Shown: positions 33,844 to 42,514 of the stretch, piece after piece
Layout of the letters: each line of letters opens with the position of its first letter
How positions within the stretch are numbered: position 1 is the stretch's first letter
Assembly: GCF_001428895.1 (NCBI RefSeq)
Contig: NZ_LMJA01000022.1
Coordinates: 187,369 to 251,368, forward strand
DNA from: Mycobacterium sp. Root265
Lineage (GTDB): Bacteria > Actinomycetota > Actinomycetes > Mycobacteriales > Mycobacteriaceae
DNA: 64,000 bases
Direction of reading: 5' to 3'
Program-made: the position numbers and the translations under genes
The notes under the pieces: generated by a model
The model's input: the letters and a program-made list of their open reading frames with translations, nothing else
Database searches by the model: none
What the model was told of the DNA's origin: nothing

Positions 33844-33859
33844 CCGACGTAAGCGTCGG
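33844..33859. other. Small hairpin in the 242-base gap between diguanylate cyclase and M28 genes
   Basis: CCGACG-TAAG-CGTCGG forms a perfect 6-bp stem with a four-base loop in the divergent leader region 33786-34027. No other feature was recognised there apart from the ribosome site AAAGGA before the M28 start. It could be an operator or a leader RNA stem. Confidence 0.3.
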
Positions 33860-34027
33860 TGAAGTGCACTGACTGGGTCGCTTGCGGCAGCGCGGGCAGC
33901 GGCTTCCAGCAATGGCTTTGGCCGGCATCGCACGCCGATACGTAGACCACCACCGCGGCAACGACGCGGATACCATGATGCCGCCACGAGCCTTCCCGGG
34001 CGTCGTCACGCCTGCGGAAAGGACGTC

Positions 34028-35428
34028 ATGCCCCACCCGACTCGTACCGTTGCGCTGGTCTCCACCATTGTCGCGTTGGCGGGTTGCGCCGCGGCGCAGC
34101 CGGCGGGCTCCTACGCCGGCGAGCTGAAGGACCGGATCACCACCGACGCCATCTTCGGCCACCTCGAGCAGTTCCAGCAGATCGCCGAGAATCACGGCGG
34201 CAACCGCCAGACCGGCACGCCCGGCTATCAGGCGAGCGTCGACTACGTTTCCGACCTCCTCACGGAGAAGGGATTCGACGTCTACATCGACGAGTTCGAG
34301 GCCGGGGTGTTCGATGTCCAGGCCGAATCGCTGCGCGTCGACGACATCCCCTTCCCGGCGCGTGCGGTCGAGCACAGCGCGGTCAGCCCCGAAGGCGGGG
34401 TCTCCGGACCGTTGCTCGTCGCGCCCGATGAGCAGGCCCAGGGCTGCACCGCTGCCGACTACGGCACCGCCGCGGCCGACGGTGCGGTCGCCGTCGCGTG
34501 GCGCGGTGGCTGTTCTCTCGCCGACAAGGCCGCCGCCGCCACCGAGCGGGGTGCCGTGGGCCTGGTCATCGTCAACAACGTCGACGAGGCGGTGTTCGGC
34601 GGTCGACTGCTCGACGAGGACGAGGTGCAACTCCCGGTGCTCTCGGTCGGCCGCGTCGACGGGATGGATCTGGTGCGACGACGTGGGACCGCGACGGCGG
34701 AGGTTGTGGCCCGGGTCGAGCAACGCCCGGTGCGCAGCGTGATCGCCCAGACCACCACCGGTTCGGCGGTCGACGTCGTCATGGTCGGCGCCCACCTGGA
34801 CAGCAACGCGCTCGGTCCGGGTATCGACGACAACGCCTCCGGTGTGGCCGCCGTGTTGGAAACCGCGCTGCAGATGGGCCCCAAGCCGCCGATCGAGAAC
34901 GGGGTGCGCTTCGCCTTCTGGGCCGGCGAGAAGGAATGGATGCTCGGATCCCAGCATTACGTCGGCTCGCTCGATGAGACGGCGTTGTCGCGGATCGCGC
35001 TGTACCTGAACGTCGACATGGTCGCCTCGCCCGACCCGGATTATCTGGTCCTCGACGCCGATGGCACGCTGCCGCCGCACCCACAGACCGATGTGACGGC
35101 ACCGGAGGGTTCTGCCGCCATCGAGCATGCGCTGACCGACTACCTCGCCGGCCAGGGGATCACCCCCGGCCTTCTGCTTTTCGACGGTCGAGGCGATGGG
35201 AATCCGTTTGCCCACACCGGCATTCCGATCGGCGCGCTCAGCACCGGCCGGCCCTCGGAGGACGGCAACGATGCCGCGGGCGACACGATCGCCAATGTCA
35301 GCCGCGACGCCCTCGCGGTCACCGGACCCGCGATCGCCCATACCGTCGGGCTGTACGCGCAGGACCAGGCCGGCCAGTACGGCGTGCCGTCCTACGACGA
35401 TCGAGACCGGCAGCCGCTGGAGCCCTGA
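34028..35428 (+). CDS. M28-family aminopeptidase-like lipoprotein with altered zinc ligands (LpqL-like)
   Basis: A 466-residue exported lipoprotein: hydrophobic signal with lipobox LAGC (Cys20), then a PA-type insert (about residues 120-230, QGCTAADYG, GGCSLADKAAAATERGAVGLVI), then an M28 zinc peptidase fold. First-shell residues present are His and Asp of GAHLDS, Asp of GIDDNASG, and Asp of LNVDMVA. The usual Glu-Glu pair reads GEKE, so the second Glu (metal ligand) is Lys, and the usual C-terminal His before the DTI motif is Asp (NDAAGDTIANV). It resembles mycobacterial LpqL, recalled from memory. It may be inactive or use an unusual site. Confidence 0.75.
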   Translation: MPHPTRTVALVSTIVALAGCAAAQPAGSYAGELKDRITTDAIFGHLEQFQQIAENHGGNRQTGTPGYQASVDYVSDLLTEKGFDVYIDEFEAGVFDVQAESLRVDDIPFPARAVEHSAVSPEGGVSGPLLVAPDEQAQGCTAADYGTAAADGAVAVAWRGGCSLADKAAAATERGAVGLVIVNNVDEAVFGGRLLDEDEVQLPVLSVGRVDGMDLVRRRGTATAEVVARVEQRPVRSVIAQTTTGSAVDVVMVGAHLDSNALGPGIDDNASGVAAVLETALQMGPKPPIENGVRFAFWAGEKEWMLGSQHYVGSLDETALSRIALYLNVDMVASPDPDYLVLDADGTLPPHPQTDVTAPEGSAAIEHALTDYLAGQGITPGLLLFDGRGDGNPFAHTGIPIGALSTGRPSEDGNDAAGDTIANVSRDALAVTGPAIAHTVGLYAQDQAGQYGVPSYDDRDRQPLEP

Positions 35429-35442
35429 GTCGGAGCCTCAGG
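35424..35442. terminator. Short bidirectional hairpin spanning two convergent stop codons
   Basis: CCTGAG (35424-35429) and CTCAGG (35437-35442) form a 6-bp stem with a seven-base loop. It contains the M28 stop codon and touches the stop of the convergent Ddn-like gene. It is weak by length. Confidence 0.35.
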
Positions 35443-35878
35443 CCGGGGTGAGCACCACCAGCGGGATGGGCCGCGTGGTCGCCGCCTGATACTCGGTGTA
35501 GTTCTTGTTCTTCGCGGTGACGATCCCCCACAGCCGCGCGTAGTCGGCCTCGTCCGGGGTGATCGGGCGTGCGGTCACCGGAAAGCGGCGACGACCGAGG
35601 TTGACTTCGGCACCGGGATTGGCGCGCAGGTTGTGGTACCAGGCGGGATGCCGGTCGGCGCCGCCGTTGCTCGCCGCGATCAGGTACTCCTCGCCGTCTC
35701 GCCAGTACCCGAGCGCGCTGGAACGCAGCGTGCCGGTCTTCGCCCCTTTCGCATGGAGCAGCAAGGTCGGCGTACCCATCAGCCGGTGGCCGAGCCATCC
35801 GCCGGTGCGGCGGTAGATCGCGTTGTGCAGACGCAGCAGCGCCAGCACCGGCGCCGGGATGCTTCTTTCATCGGACAT
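35438..35878 (-). CDS. Ddn-like F420-dependent (nitroreductase/deazaflavin) oxidoreductase
   Basis: A 146-residue member of the deazaflavin-dependent nitroreductase family (DUF385/FDOR-A). Typical segments are LRLHNAIYRRTGGWLGHRLMG, LLLHAKGAKTGTLRSSALGYWRDGEEYLIAASNGGADRHPAWYHNLRANP and VNLGRRRFPVTARP, which form the split-barrel and F420-binding groove. It probably uses F420H2 to reduce quinones or other small electrophiles at the membrane or in the cytosol. It is divergent from a TetR gene across an AT-rich operator-like region. Confidence 0.85.
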   Translation of the reverse strand: MSDERSIPAPVLALLRLHNAIYRRTGGWLGHRLMGTPTLLLHAKGAKTGTLRSSALGYWRDGEEYLIAASNGGADRHPAWYHNLRANPGAEVNLGRRRFPVTARPITPDEADYARLWGIVTAKNKNYTEYQAATTRPIPLVVLTPA

Positions 35879-35903
35879 GTCGGTAACTCCCTGTGGGTTG
35901 GTT

Positions 35904-35933
35904 TAACTTGTATGCATGCATGCAGAAAAGTTA
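35904..35933. promoter_or_regulatory. Operator-like repeats between Ddn-like and TetR genes
   Basis: TAACTT (35904-35909) mirrors AAGTTA (35928-35933), and the centre is the self-complementary TGCATGCATGCA (35913-35924). An outer pair GGTAAC (35882-35887) / GTTACC (35930-35935) also exists. The element covers the proposed TetR ATG at 35916, which argues that translation may start downstream at 35955. Confidence 0.45.
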
Positions 35934-36551
35934 CCGGCGCCCACCGACAAGTCCATGGGCCCGACCCGACGGACCCAGGAGCAGCGCCGCGCCGAGGCCG
36001 AGCGGCGCGTGCTGGATGCCGCGATGACCCTCATCGCACAGAACGGCTCCCGGGCCGTCACTCTCGCCCAGGTCGGCGAGGCCGCCGGGTACAGCCGCGG
36101 CATCGTGCATCAATACTTCGGGAACCGGGCCGGCCTGCTCGAGGCGGTCATGGGCGACGCGGGGACCTTCGACGTGCCCGACTACGACGGGCACGCACTC
36201 GACCAGATCGCCGACCTGGTCGCATCCTATTTCCGCAACGTCGTCAACCGCACCCCGTCGTCACGGGCCTTTCTCCAGCTGTGGGGCGAGGCCATCGCCG
36301 CGGACCCCGTGCTCACTCCCTTGTTCGCCGAACGCGACGCGTCCTTCCGCACGTTCCTGGCGAACCGGATCAAGGCCGGCATCATCGACGGCTCCATCAG
36401 AGCGGACATCGACCCGAAAAGCGCAGCGGTGCTGCTCTTGTCGATTCTGCGGGGTACCGGACTCCAGCTCATCGCCAACCCGCCGGTGCGGAACCTAACC
36501 ACCCTCATCGCCGAGGCGAAGCGCTCGGTCGCTGCGGCGTTGAAGGCGTGA
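35916..36551 (+). CDS. TetR family transcriptional regulator
   Basis: A 211-residue TetR protein (198 if ATG 35955, MGPTRRTQEQRR, is used). The HTH lies at AVTLAQVGEAAGYSRGIVHQYFGNRAGLLEAVM. The ligand domain includes ASYFRNVVNRTPSSRAFLQLWGEAI and a final helix ending AALKA. The earlier ATG lies within the palindromic region, and neither site has a clear ribosome-binding sequence, so leaderless translation is possible. It is divergent from the Ddn-like reductase and abuts the convergent phosphoesterase gene without a gap. Confidence 0.8.
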   Translation: MHAEKLPAPTDKSMGPTRRTQEQRRAEAERRVLDAAMTLIAQNGSRAVTLAQVGEAAGYSRGIVHQYFGNRAGLLEAVMGDAGTFDVPDYDGHALDQIADLVASYFRNVVNRTPSSRAFLQLWGEAIAADPVLTPLFAERDASFRTFLANRIKAGIIDGSIRADIDPKSAAVLLLSILRGTGLQLIANPPVRNLTTLIAEAKRSVAAALKA

Positions 36552-37367
36552 CTACACCCGGATAACGCTCCCGGTGAGTTCGAAGGCGCGCCATGGGCTT
36601 GTCGGCGTACCGCGGTGGTCGGGGTCGACGCCGATGAGCCGGCCGCCGGCAAGATGCACGGCTTCGTGTTTGGCGTCGACATCGACGGTGACGAGAGCTT
36701 CGACGCCGGCCGGCGGTACGGCCGAACCGTCTCCCCGCCATGGGGTGATGCTGTTGTGGCCGTGGATCTGACTGAACGGCAGTTGCCGGTCCGCCCATCC
36801 GGGCAGCAGTTCGGTCATGGTATCGGCCCACAGGGGCCCGGCATCCTGGGCATTGGTCCCATGCAACATCGCTCCGGCACGGAACACTCTGTCGGCGTCG
36901 GACTTCGAGAGTTCGTTGATCCGGCGGGCGGCCTCCGCGGCGGTAAGCGGGCCGCCGAGGACCCCGGCCCAGAATTCGGCGGTGATGCCCGCATGCGTGA
37001 TGAGGAAGGACTCGTCCGCGGTGTCGGCCGCGGCGGCCACCACGGCGGAACCGTTCTTCCACCAGCGCTTGATGGTGCGAATGTGTTTGCGGCTTAGAGT
37101 CTCCGGCCACGCGAACACCGGCGGCTGCAGATAGTGCGCCTCGTGATTGCCGATGAGCTGAATCCACTGCGCGGGCTGGGTGCGTAGGTAGCCGTCGATC
37201 ATGTCAACGACCTGGGCGGAGTCGGGGCCCCGATGAATCAGATCCCCGACCTGGACGACGATCAGATCCTCGGGTAGGGAGCCGTCGGGGTGGGCGCCGA
37301 GCCGGGCGAGCTCGTGGCGCAGTGGGTTGGCGTGTCCACCGACGTCACCGATGACGGCGATCCGCAT
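36552..37367 (-). CDS. Metallophosphoesterase (calcineurin-like)
   Basis: A 271-residue binuclear metal phosphoesterase. Motifs in order: GDVGGHANPL (GD-GH), VVQVGDLIHRGPDS, LIGNHEAHYL (GNHE), LITHAGIT and IHGHNSI. The pattern is that of the serine/threonine-phosphatase-like or Ap4A-hydrolase-like branch, but substrate cannot be assigned. It is the last gene of a three-gene transcript after the cNMP/CBS/nucleotidyltransferase gene (four-base gap) and the sugar porter, so a signalling nucleotide or phospho-protein is an attractive but unproven substrate. Confidence 0.82.
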   Translation of the reverse strand: MRIAVIGDVGGHANPLRHELARLGAHPDGSLPEDLIVVQVGDLIHRGPDSAQVVDMIDGYLRTQPAQWIQLIGNHEAHYLQPPVFAWPETLSRKHIRTIKRWWKNGSAVVAAAADTADESFLITHAGITAEFWAGVLGGPLTAAEAARRINELSKSDADRVFRAGAMLHGTNAQDAGPLWADTMTELLPGWADRQLPFSQIHGHNSITPWRGDGSAVPPAGVEALVTVDVDAKHEAVHLAGGRLIGVDPDHRGTPTSPWRAFELTGSVIRV

Positions 37368-37371
37368 CCCG

Positions 37372-39279
37372 TCAGGTGGCCTTTCGCCGAGCCGGCCGGG
37401 GAAGAAGTGCGGGGCGCAGAGCGACGCGGTCCATGCGGCGGGCGATGGTGTTGATCTCTCGGACAGCTTGGCCGATCATGCTTCTCTCTATCGGTGACAG
37501 TTCGTCACGGTCGATCAGGTCATTGGGCGCCTGCCCCTCGTGCAGCCGATTGAGGTGGTGGCGTAGCCGCATTCGCTGCAGGATCTCGAACACCTCGATC
37601 AGGCGGGCGGCTTCTGCACTGGGCAGGATGGCGGACCCGGCGGCGTCGCGGAGTCGTTTCACGGTCTGCAGTTCGGTGGAACCGACGCCCAGGGCGGCCC
37701 AACGGGCGATGCTCACCACCGGTAACAGCCCGTGGGTCTTGACGTCGAAGCTGTCCCCCTTGCCGGTGAACACGTCGCGGAGCGTGCGCTCCCGCTCTTT
37801 GGCGCGGTGCGAAAGCGACTCCGAAAGAAGCAGATCCATTGCGGCCGGGTGCTGCCGGAAGTCGGTGAAGACTCGTGCCACCTCCGGCAGTCCCGGTGTG
37901 CCGTGGATGGGCCGAGCGTCCACCAGCAGCGATGCGATGACGGCCAGACCGGTGCGGTGGACCGCCATGGCGGCGCGGGAATGCTCCCCGGGCGCGGTCA
38001 GCCAGCGCGTGGCCGCGGCTCGCCACTCACTGTTCGTCCGGGAGAATGCCTTGTTGGTGGCGTTGGCGCCGTTGACGTCGACGCCGAGCCCGGCAGCCGT
38101 GAGCAGTTCGTTGACTTCTTCGAACGCGCGACGGAACAGCACCATCGTCTCCGGCGACACGTCGTCGTCGAAGGCGATGGCGACGTCGAGGTCCGAGCCG
38201 GGCATCGCTTCGCGCCGGCCGTGGCTGCCCAGGAAGAGCCAGGTGAACTGATCGAGGGAGAGTTCGGCATGGCCGGCGAACACCAACTGGATCGACCGCC
38301 GGACGATCGCGTCGACGATCGCGGAGTAGACCCGGATGACGCGATCGACGGCCAGCCCGCGGTCGAGGATGTCGCTCAGGACTGACGGTGCCCGCCGGGC
38401 CCGCTCGATCAACTCGTCGCGGTGGCGGGCGCGGCGGATCTGTTCGAGCATCCCGAATCCGGCCGTGGTCGGTGCCAGCACGAAGTCACGCGCCCCGAGT
38501 ACGCCGCGCAGCTTATCGGTTCGATCGACAACCGGCAGGTACTCGGCTCGGGTGTCGAGCAGGGTGATCAGCGCCTCGACCGACGAGCCGGTGAGTTCGA
38601 CCGTTGTGGCCGGGTGCACCATCACCTCGCGCGCGGGGGTGTCCCCAGAGATTCCGTCGCCGACAACTCGGCGACCTAGCACCGCATCGGTGACTATGCC
38701 GTAGGTGCCGTCACCCGAATCAACGACGGCGCAGTGCATCTCACGCTCCGCCAGCTGCCGCGCGACGACGGCGACCGGGGTGTCCGGGGCGACGACCAAC
38801 GGCGTGGTCGCGATGAGGTCTTCGACCGTGCTGAACATCGGCGCCGAGGTTGAGCGGCGTCGGGTGCGGGAGATGTAGTCGGCCAGGAACCGGGCGCCGT
38901 TGCGCGAGTAGAAGGCCGGTTCGACCAGATTTCCGGGCAGGACCGCGATGGTGGCCGGCGTGGTGGCGACCACCCGGGGCCCGATCGGGCGTTCGGTGAG
39001 CATCGCGGAGAATCCGAACACGTCGCCGGCGACAAATCGGTCGTCACCGGCTTTGGTCACCTGGTCCTGGTCGTGCCAGAGGTCGACTTCGCCGCTGAGC
39101 ACGACGTAGATCTCGGTGGGTGGCGCGGTGAACGCGTCGACCACCAGATCGCCTGCGGCGAAATGCCGGACGGTCGCCGCCGCCGCAATCGCCGCCAGCT
39201 CCGACGGGCCGAGCGCACCGAAGAGTTCGACTCGGCCGAGAAATCGGCCCAACTCCTCCTGCTCAGCGCAGGCCGACAT
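37372..39279 (-). CDS. cNMP-binding / CBS-pair / DUF294 nucleotidyltransferase protein
   Basis: A 635-residue cytosolic signalling protein. Residues about 5-125 are a cyclic-nucleotide-binding fold (LFGALGPSELAAIAAAATVRHFAAGDLVV, EIYVVLSGEVDLWH). About 155-285 is a CBS pair (HCAVVDSGDGTYGIVTD, TRAEYLPVVDRTDKLRGVLGARDF). About 365-470 is a GlnD-like nucleotidyltransferase with GSHGRREAMPGSDLDVAIAF, and the rest is DUF294_C. The start at ATG 39279 overlaps the 3' end of the sugar porter by 17 bases; a longer in-frame extension is antisense-like. It may transfer a nucleotide to a partner protein in response to cyclic nucleotide and adenylates. Confidence 0.85.
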   Translation of the reverse strand: MSACAEQEELGRFLGRVELFGALGPSELAAIAAAATVRHFAAGDLVVDAFTAPPTEIYVVLSGEVDLWHDQDQVTKAGDDRFVAGDVFGFSAMLTERPIGPRVVATTPATIAVLPGNLVEPAFYSRNGARFLADYISRTRRRSTSAPMFSTVEDLIATTPLVVAPDTPVAVVARQLAEREMHCAVVDSGDGTYGIVTDAVLGRRVVGDGISGDTPAREVMVHPATTVELTGSSVEALITLLDTRAEYLPVVDRTDKLRGVLGARDFVLAPTTAGFGMLEQIRRARHRDELIERARRAPSVLSDILDRGLAVDRVIRVYSAIVDAIVRRSIQLVFAGHAELSLDQFTWLFLGSHGRREAMPGSDLDVAIAFDDDVSPETMVLFRRAFEEVNELLTAAGLGVDVNGANATNKAFSRTNSEWRAAATRWLTAPGEHSRAAMAVHRTGLAVIASLLVDARPIHGTPGLPEVARVFTDFRQHPAAMDLLLSESLSHRAKERERTLRDVFTGKGDSFDVKTHGLLPVVSIARWAALGVGSTELQTVKRLRDAAGSAILPSAEAARLIEVFEILQRMRLRHHLNRLHEGQAPNDLIDRDELSPIERSMIGQAVREINTIARRMDRVALRPALLPRPARRKAT

Positions 39280-40735
39280 AGATCTGCCCGGTCGACACAT
39301 CCTCTTCGAGCGCCTCCAGCGAGCGGCCGCGGGTCTCGGGCACCTGGGTGTAGACGAACAGCAATGCGACCACCCCGATGCCGGCGAACAGGAAGAACGA
39401 CCCGGTGATGCCGATACTCGCGACCAGGGTCGGAAAATAGAGCCCGAGGAAGCCGTTGGTGACCCAGCAGAAGAAGACGGCTGTGCCGATGCCGAGACCA
39501 CGCATGTGCAGCGGGAAAACCTCCGCCAGCCATACCCATACGGCGATGTTGAGGAAGGTCTGCATCGACAGCACGAATCCGACGACGAGGACGAGGATCA
39601 CGTACGGCCGCGCCGGGTTCCCCGCCGGCAGCAACATCGACGCAATGCCCACGAGGCAGTGGAACGTCGTGGTGAGCGTGAGACCGATCATGAAGGTCTT
39701 ACGGCGGTCGATCCGGTCCATGTTACGCAGCGCGATGATGCCGCCTATCACGGCGACCACTCCGAATGCGATGTTGGCGAGCACGGCCTCCTCCTCGCCC
39801 ATGCCCGATTCCTCCAGCACCCGGGTGCCGTAATACATGATCGAGTTGATACCGGTGAGCTGCTGGGTGATGCAGACACCGATGCCGACGAAGATGATGC
39901 GCCGCAACCACTTACTGCCCATGACGGCGCGAATTCCGATCTGGTGAGCCTGGCGCTCCTGCCGGGCTATCAGCTCCACCTGGGCGAACTCCGCCATGGC
40001 CCGATCTTCGGAACGCACGGATTTCAGCACCGCGAGCGCCGCCTCGTTCTTCCCCTTCTCCACCAGCCAGCGCGGCGATTCCGGCATCCGCAGCATGCCG
40101 ACGAACAGTGCCACCGCGGGCAGCGCACACACCGCGAACATGATCCGCCAGACGCCGTCCACGTGGCCGAGGGTCACACCGAGGATCGCGTTCACCACGA
40201 ACGCCGACAGCTGGCCGACGACGATGGCCAGCTCGTTGCGCCCGGTGATCGAGCCACGAATCTCATATGGCGACAGTTCGGCAAGGAAGACCGGGACCAC
40301 CGTCGATGCGCCACCGACGGCGAGCCCGAGCACGATGCGGCCGGCCACCAGGGTGGCGAAGCCCGTGGCGGAGAACGTACCCGTCTCGGGTCCGGCCGGC
40401 GAGAACACGACGAGCAGGACACCGACGAAGAACAGCACCGCCAGGATCAGGATCGTCTTGCGGCGCCCGATCGCATCGGAGATGATCCCACCGACCAAGG
40501 CGCCGATCGCGGCGGCGAACAGCAGCGCGCTGATGACCACGCCCAGCTGGAGCAGGGAGAGCCCGAGTTCCTGTGCCATCGGCCCTTCGGCGCCGTTGGC
40601 CACGCCGGTGTCGTAGCCGAACAACAGGCCGCCCAGGCAGGCGACGATCGAGATCACGCCGATCCTTCTCTGGTGGGGTCCGGTCGTCAGTGGTGGTAGG
40701 TCGGCTTCTGCCGCCGACTCCGCGTGGGTGGTCAT
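39263..40735 (-). CDS. MFS sugar/polyol porter
   Basis: A 490-residue major-facilitator transporter of the sugar porter family with 12 predicted membrane helices. Signatures are LLFGYDTGVANGA, DAIGRRKT, AELSPYEIRGSI, PESPRWLV, QQLTGINSIMYYG and VPETRGRSLEALE. Related proteins carry xylose, glucose or inositol with H+. ATG 40735 is chosen because AAGGAG lies seven bases before it. It leads the operon with the cNMP/CBS protein and phosphoesterase. A 25-bp near-palindrome lies about 100 bases upstream. Confidence 0.88.
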   Translation of the reverse strand: MTTHAESAAEADLPPLTTGPHQRRIGVISIVACLGGLLFGYDTGVANGAEGPMAQELGLSLLQLGVVISALLFAAAIGALVGGIISDAIGRRKTILILAVLFFVGVLLVVFSPAGPETGTFSATGFATLVAGRIVLGLAVGGASTVVPVFLAELSPYEIRGSITGRNELAIVVGQLSAFVVNAILGVTLGHVDGVWRIMFAVCALPAVALFVGMLRMPESPRWLVEKGKNEAALAVLKSVRSEDRAMAEFAQVELIARQERQAHQIGIRAVMGSKWLRRIIFVGIGVCITQQLTGINSIMYYGTRVLEESGMGEEEAVLANIAFGVVAVIGGIIALRNMDRIDRRKTFMIGLTLTTTFHCLVGIASMLLPAGNPARPYVILVLVVGFVLSMQTFLNIAVWVWLAEVFPLHMRGLGIGTAVFFCWVTNGFLGLYFPTLVASIGITGSFFLFAGIGVVALLFVYTQVPETRGRSLEALEEDVSTGQIYVGLR

Positions 40736-41080
40736 GTGGGACTCCTTCACTGTGTGGCCTGCGGGGTACAGCGACGCCGGCCGGCGACGGTGACGCCCGT
40801 CACATCAAAAGAGAATACCGTTCGATGGGCATTTGTAAAGTCATACTGACATTACAAGATCAGATACAGCAAGGACGATAGGCCCACGGGGGCCTAGTTC
40901 ATCAGGTGACATTCGCTGCTACAGAACAGCTTTGGCACATGTGCAGAGCTTGGCGGCCGACGTCTGGGGTCTTCGCCACACTTCCTTAGACCGTTCTAAT
41001 AAACCGCTCTAGGCCTGGCTTTGCGGAACGGTCCGGCGTCGATCCGTCCTCAATGCCGGGTGCGGGGATACCGTCATCGG
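40736..41080. other. AT-richer intergenic region between sugar porter and serine hydrolase
   Basis: This divergent region of 345 bases has no plausible gene. It contains the near-palindrome at 40833-40857 and a second, unpaired AT-rich patch (TTCTAATAAACC, 40993-41004) closer to the serine hydrolase. No tRNA, riboswitch or terminator was recognised. Confidence 0.6.
40833..40857. promoter_or_regulatory. 25-bp operator upstream of the sugar porter operon
   Basis: TTGTAAAGTCA (40833-40843) and TGACATTACAA (40847-40857) are reverse complements with one mismatch around TAC. Size and symmetry suit a LacI/GntR/TetR dimer. It lies 98 bases upstream of the porter start, near the expected promoter. 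No regulator gene for it is adjacent in this window. Confidence 0.6.
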
Positions 41081-42508
41081 GTGACGGTGTCAGGATCGCG
41101 CGTCGCCCGGCTGCCCGCCGTGGCGGCCGCACTGCTGACCCTCGCCGCGGTGCCATCGTGCGGACAGCCGGCGCAGCCGCCGCCGGTCAACGCGCCGTCG
41201 GCAGAGACCACGTCATCGGACACCACACCGTCAACGGCGCGCACGACTCCCGGCGCCGTGTCGTCGATCGAGTTCGCGCCGGTCTCTCAGCTCATGAACG
41301 ACGCGATCGCCCAGCATCGGCTGCCCGGTGCGGTGGTCCAGATCGGGCACGCCGGGAAGGTCGCTTTCCGCACAGCTTTCGGCGAGCGCAAGCTCGCCGG
41401 CGAACCCGGCCTGGACGGGTCACCGTCGCCCGCCGAGCCGATGACCGTGGACACGATCTTCGACCTGGCCTCCCTGACGAAAAGCCTCGCCACCGCGACG
41501 GCCTTCATGCAGCTGCACGAACAGGGACGCGTTCATCTCGATGATCCCGTTCAGGCCTACCTGCCCGATTTCCGGCCGGCCAACGACCCACGCCGTGCGG
41601 GGCAGGTCACGCTGCGCATGTTGCTCACACACACGTCGGGCATCGCGGGAGATCTGAGCCTGGACGGACCGTGGGGACTGGACCGGGCCGACAAGGCCGA
41701 CGGCCTGCGCCGGGCGCTCGGCGCCTGGGTGGTGTTCGAGCCCGGAGACCTCTTCCACTACTCGGACATCAATTTCATCCTGGTGGGCGCCATCATCGAG
41801 AAACTCACCGGGCAATCCATCGACACGTATGTGCAGAACAACGTGTTCACTCCACTGGGGATGACCGACACCCACTACTTCCCCGCGACCAAAGCCTGTG
41901 GACCGCATGAGATCCTGGGCAACGCGCTCGTCGTCGATCCGCAGGCGCCCGAAGTGGCCGCCTGCCCGGCAGGGTCGTGGAGCACCGACCTCCTCGGCCG
42001 CGTCGCGCCCACCGCACACGATGAGGACACGCCAGGACTCAACCCTGACCACGGCCGCCTTCTCCGCGGCACGGTGCACGATCCGACGGCCCGCCGGATG
42101 GGAGGAGCGACCGGCGCCGCCGGGGTGTTCTCCACCGCCCACGACGTCGGACTGTTTGCGCAGGCCCTGCTCGATCGGCTCGCGGGCCGGCCCAGCACGT
42201 TTCCGCTGGCGCAGTCGACCGTCCGGCTGATGACCAGTCCCCAGCAGCCCGGCCCGGGGCCGGACCTGCGCGGCTTGGGCTGGGACATCGACACACCGCA
42301 TTCCAGGCCGCGCGGCACGATCTTTCCCATCGGCAGCTTCGGGCATACCGGCTTCACCGGCACCACGCTGTGGATCGACCCGGGGTCGGACACCTATGTG
42401 GTCGTGCTCGCCAACGTGATCCATCAGTGCGGCGGCCCGCCGATCGTGGGGCTCAGCGGTGACGTGGCCACCGCGGCGGCCCGGACACTGCATCTGTACG
42501 GCAATTGA
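41081..42508 (+). CDS. Exported serine hydrolase (class C beta-lactamase / DD-peptidase fold)
   Basis: A 475-residue exported protein starting at GTG 41081. An N-terminal hydrophobic segment ends at VPSCGQ, a possible lipobox (Cys near residue 27), followed by a Pro/Ser/Thr linker. The active-site motifs are S-L-T-K (DLASLTKSLATATAFM), Y-S-D (FHYSDINFILVG) in the Y-x-N position, and HTG (GHTGFTGTTLW) in place of KTG. The family covers esterases, DD-peptidases and beta-lactamase-like proteins such as mycobacterial LpqK/LipD types. A Cys pair in the C-terminal half may form a disulfide. Confidence 0.82.
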   Translation: MTVSGSRVARLPAVAAALLTLAAVPSCGQPAQPPPVNAPSAETTSSDTTPSTARTTPGAVSSIEFAPVSQLMNDAIAQHRLPGAVVQIGHAGKVAFRTAFGERKLAGEPGLDGSPSPAEPMTVDTIFDLASLTKSLATATAFMQLHEQGRVHLDDPVQAYLPDFRPANDPRRAGQVTLRMLLTHTSGIAGDLSLDGPWGLDRADKADGLRRALGAWVVFEPGDLFHYSDINFILVGAIIEKLTGQSIDTYVQNNVFTPLGMTDTHYFPATKACGPHEILGNALVVDPQAPEVAACPAGSWSTDLLGRVAPTAHDEDTPGLNPDHGRLLRGTVHDPTARRMGGATGAAGVFSTAHDVGLFAQALLDRLAGRPSTFPLAQSTVRLMTSPQQPGPGPDLRGLGWDIDTPHSRPRGTIFPIGSFGHTGFTGTTLWIDPGSDTYVVVLANVIHQCGGPPIVGLSGDVATAAARTLHLYGN

Positions 42509-42514
42509 CGGGGT

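Noticed and set aside
33821-35341. 506-codon minus-strand frame opposite the M28 lipoprotein
   Set aside because: No motif; the plus strand has a lipobox and peptidase fold.
38365-38700. Possibility that the cNMP/CBS protein starts about 220 bases further upstream in frame
   Set aside because: The extra residues are Ser/Arg/Pro-rich antisense-type sequence inside the sugar porter gene; ATG 39279 starts just before the cNMP fold.
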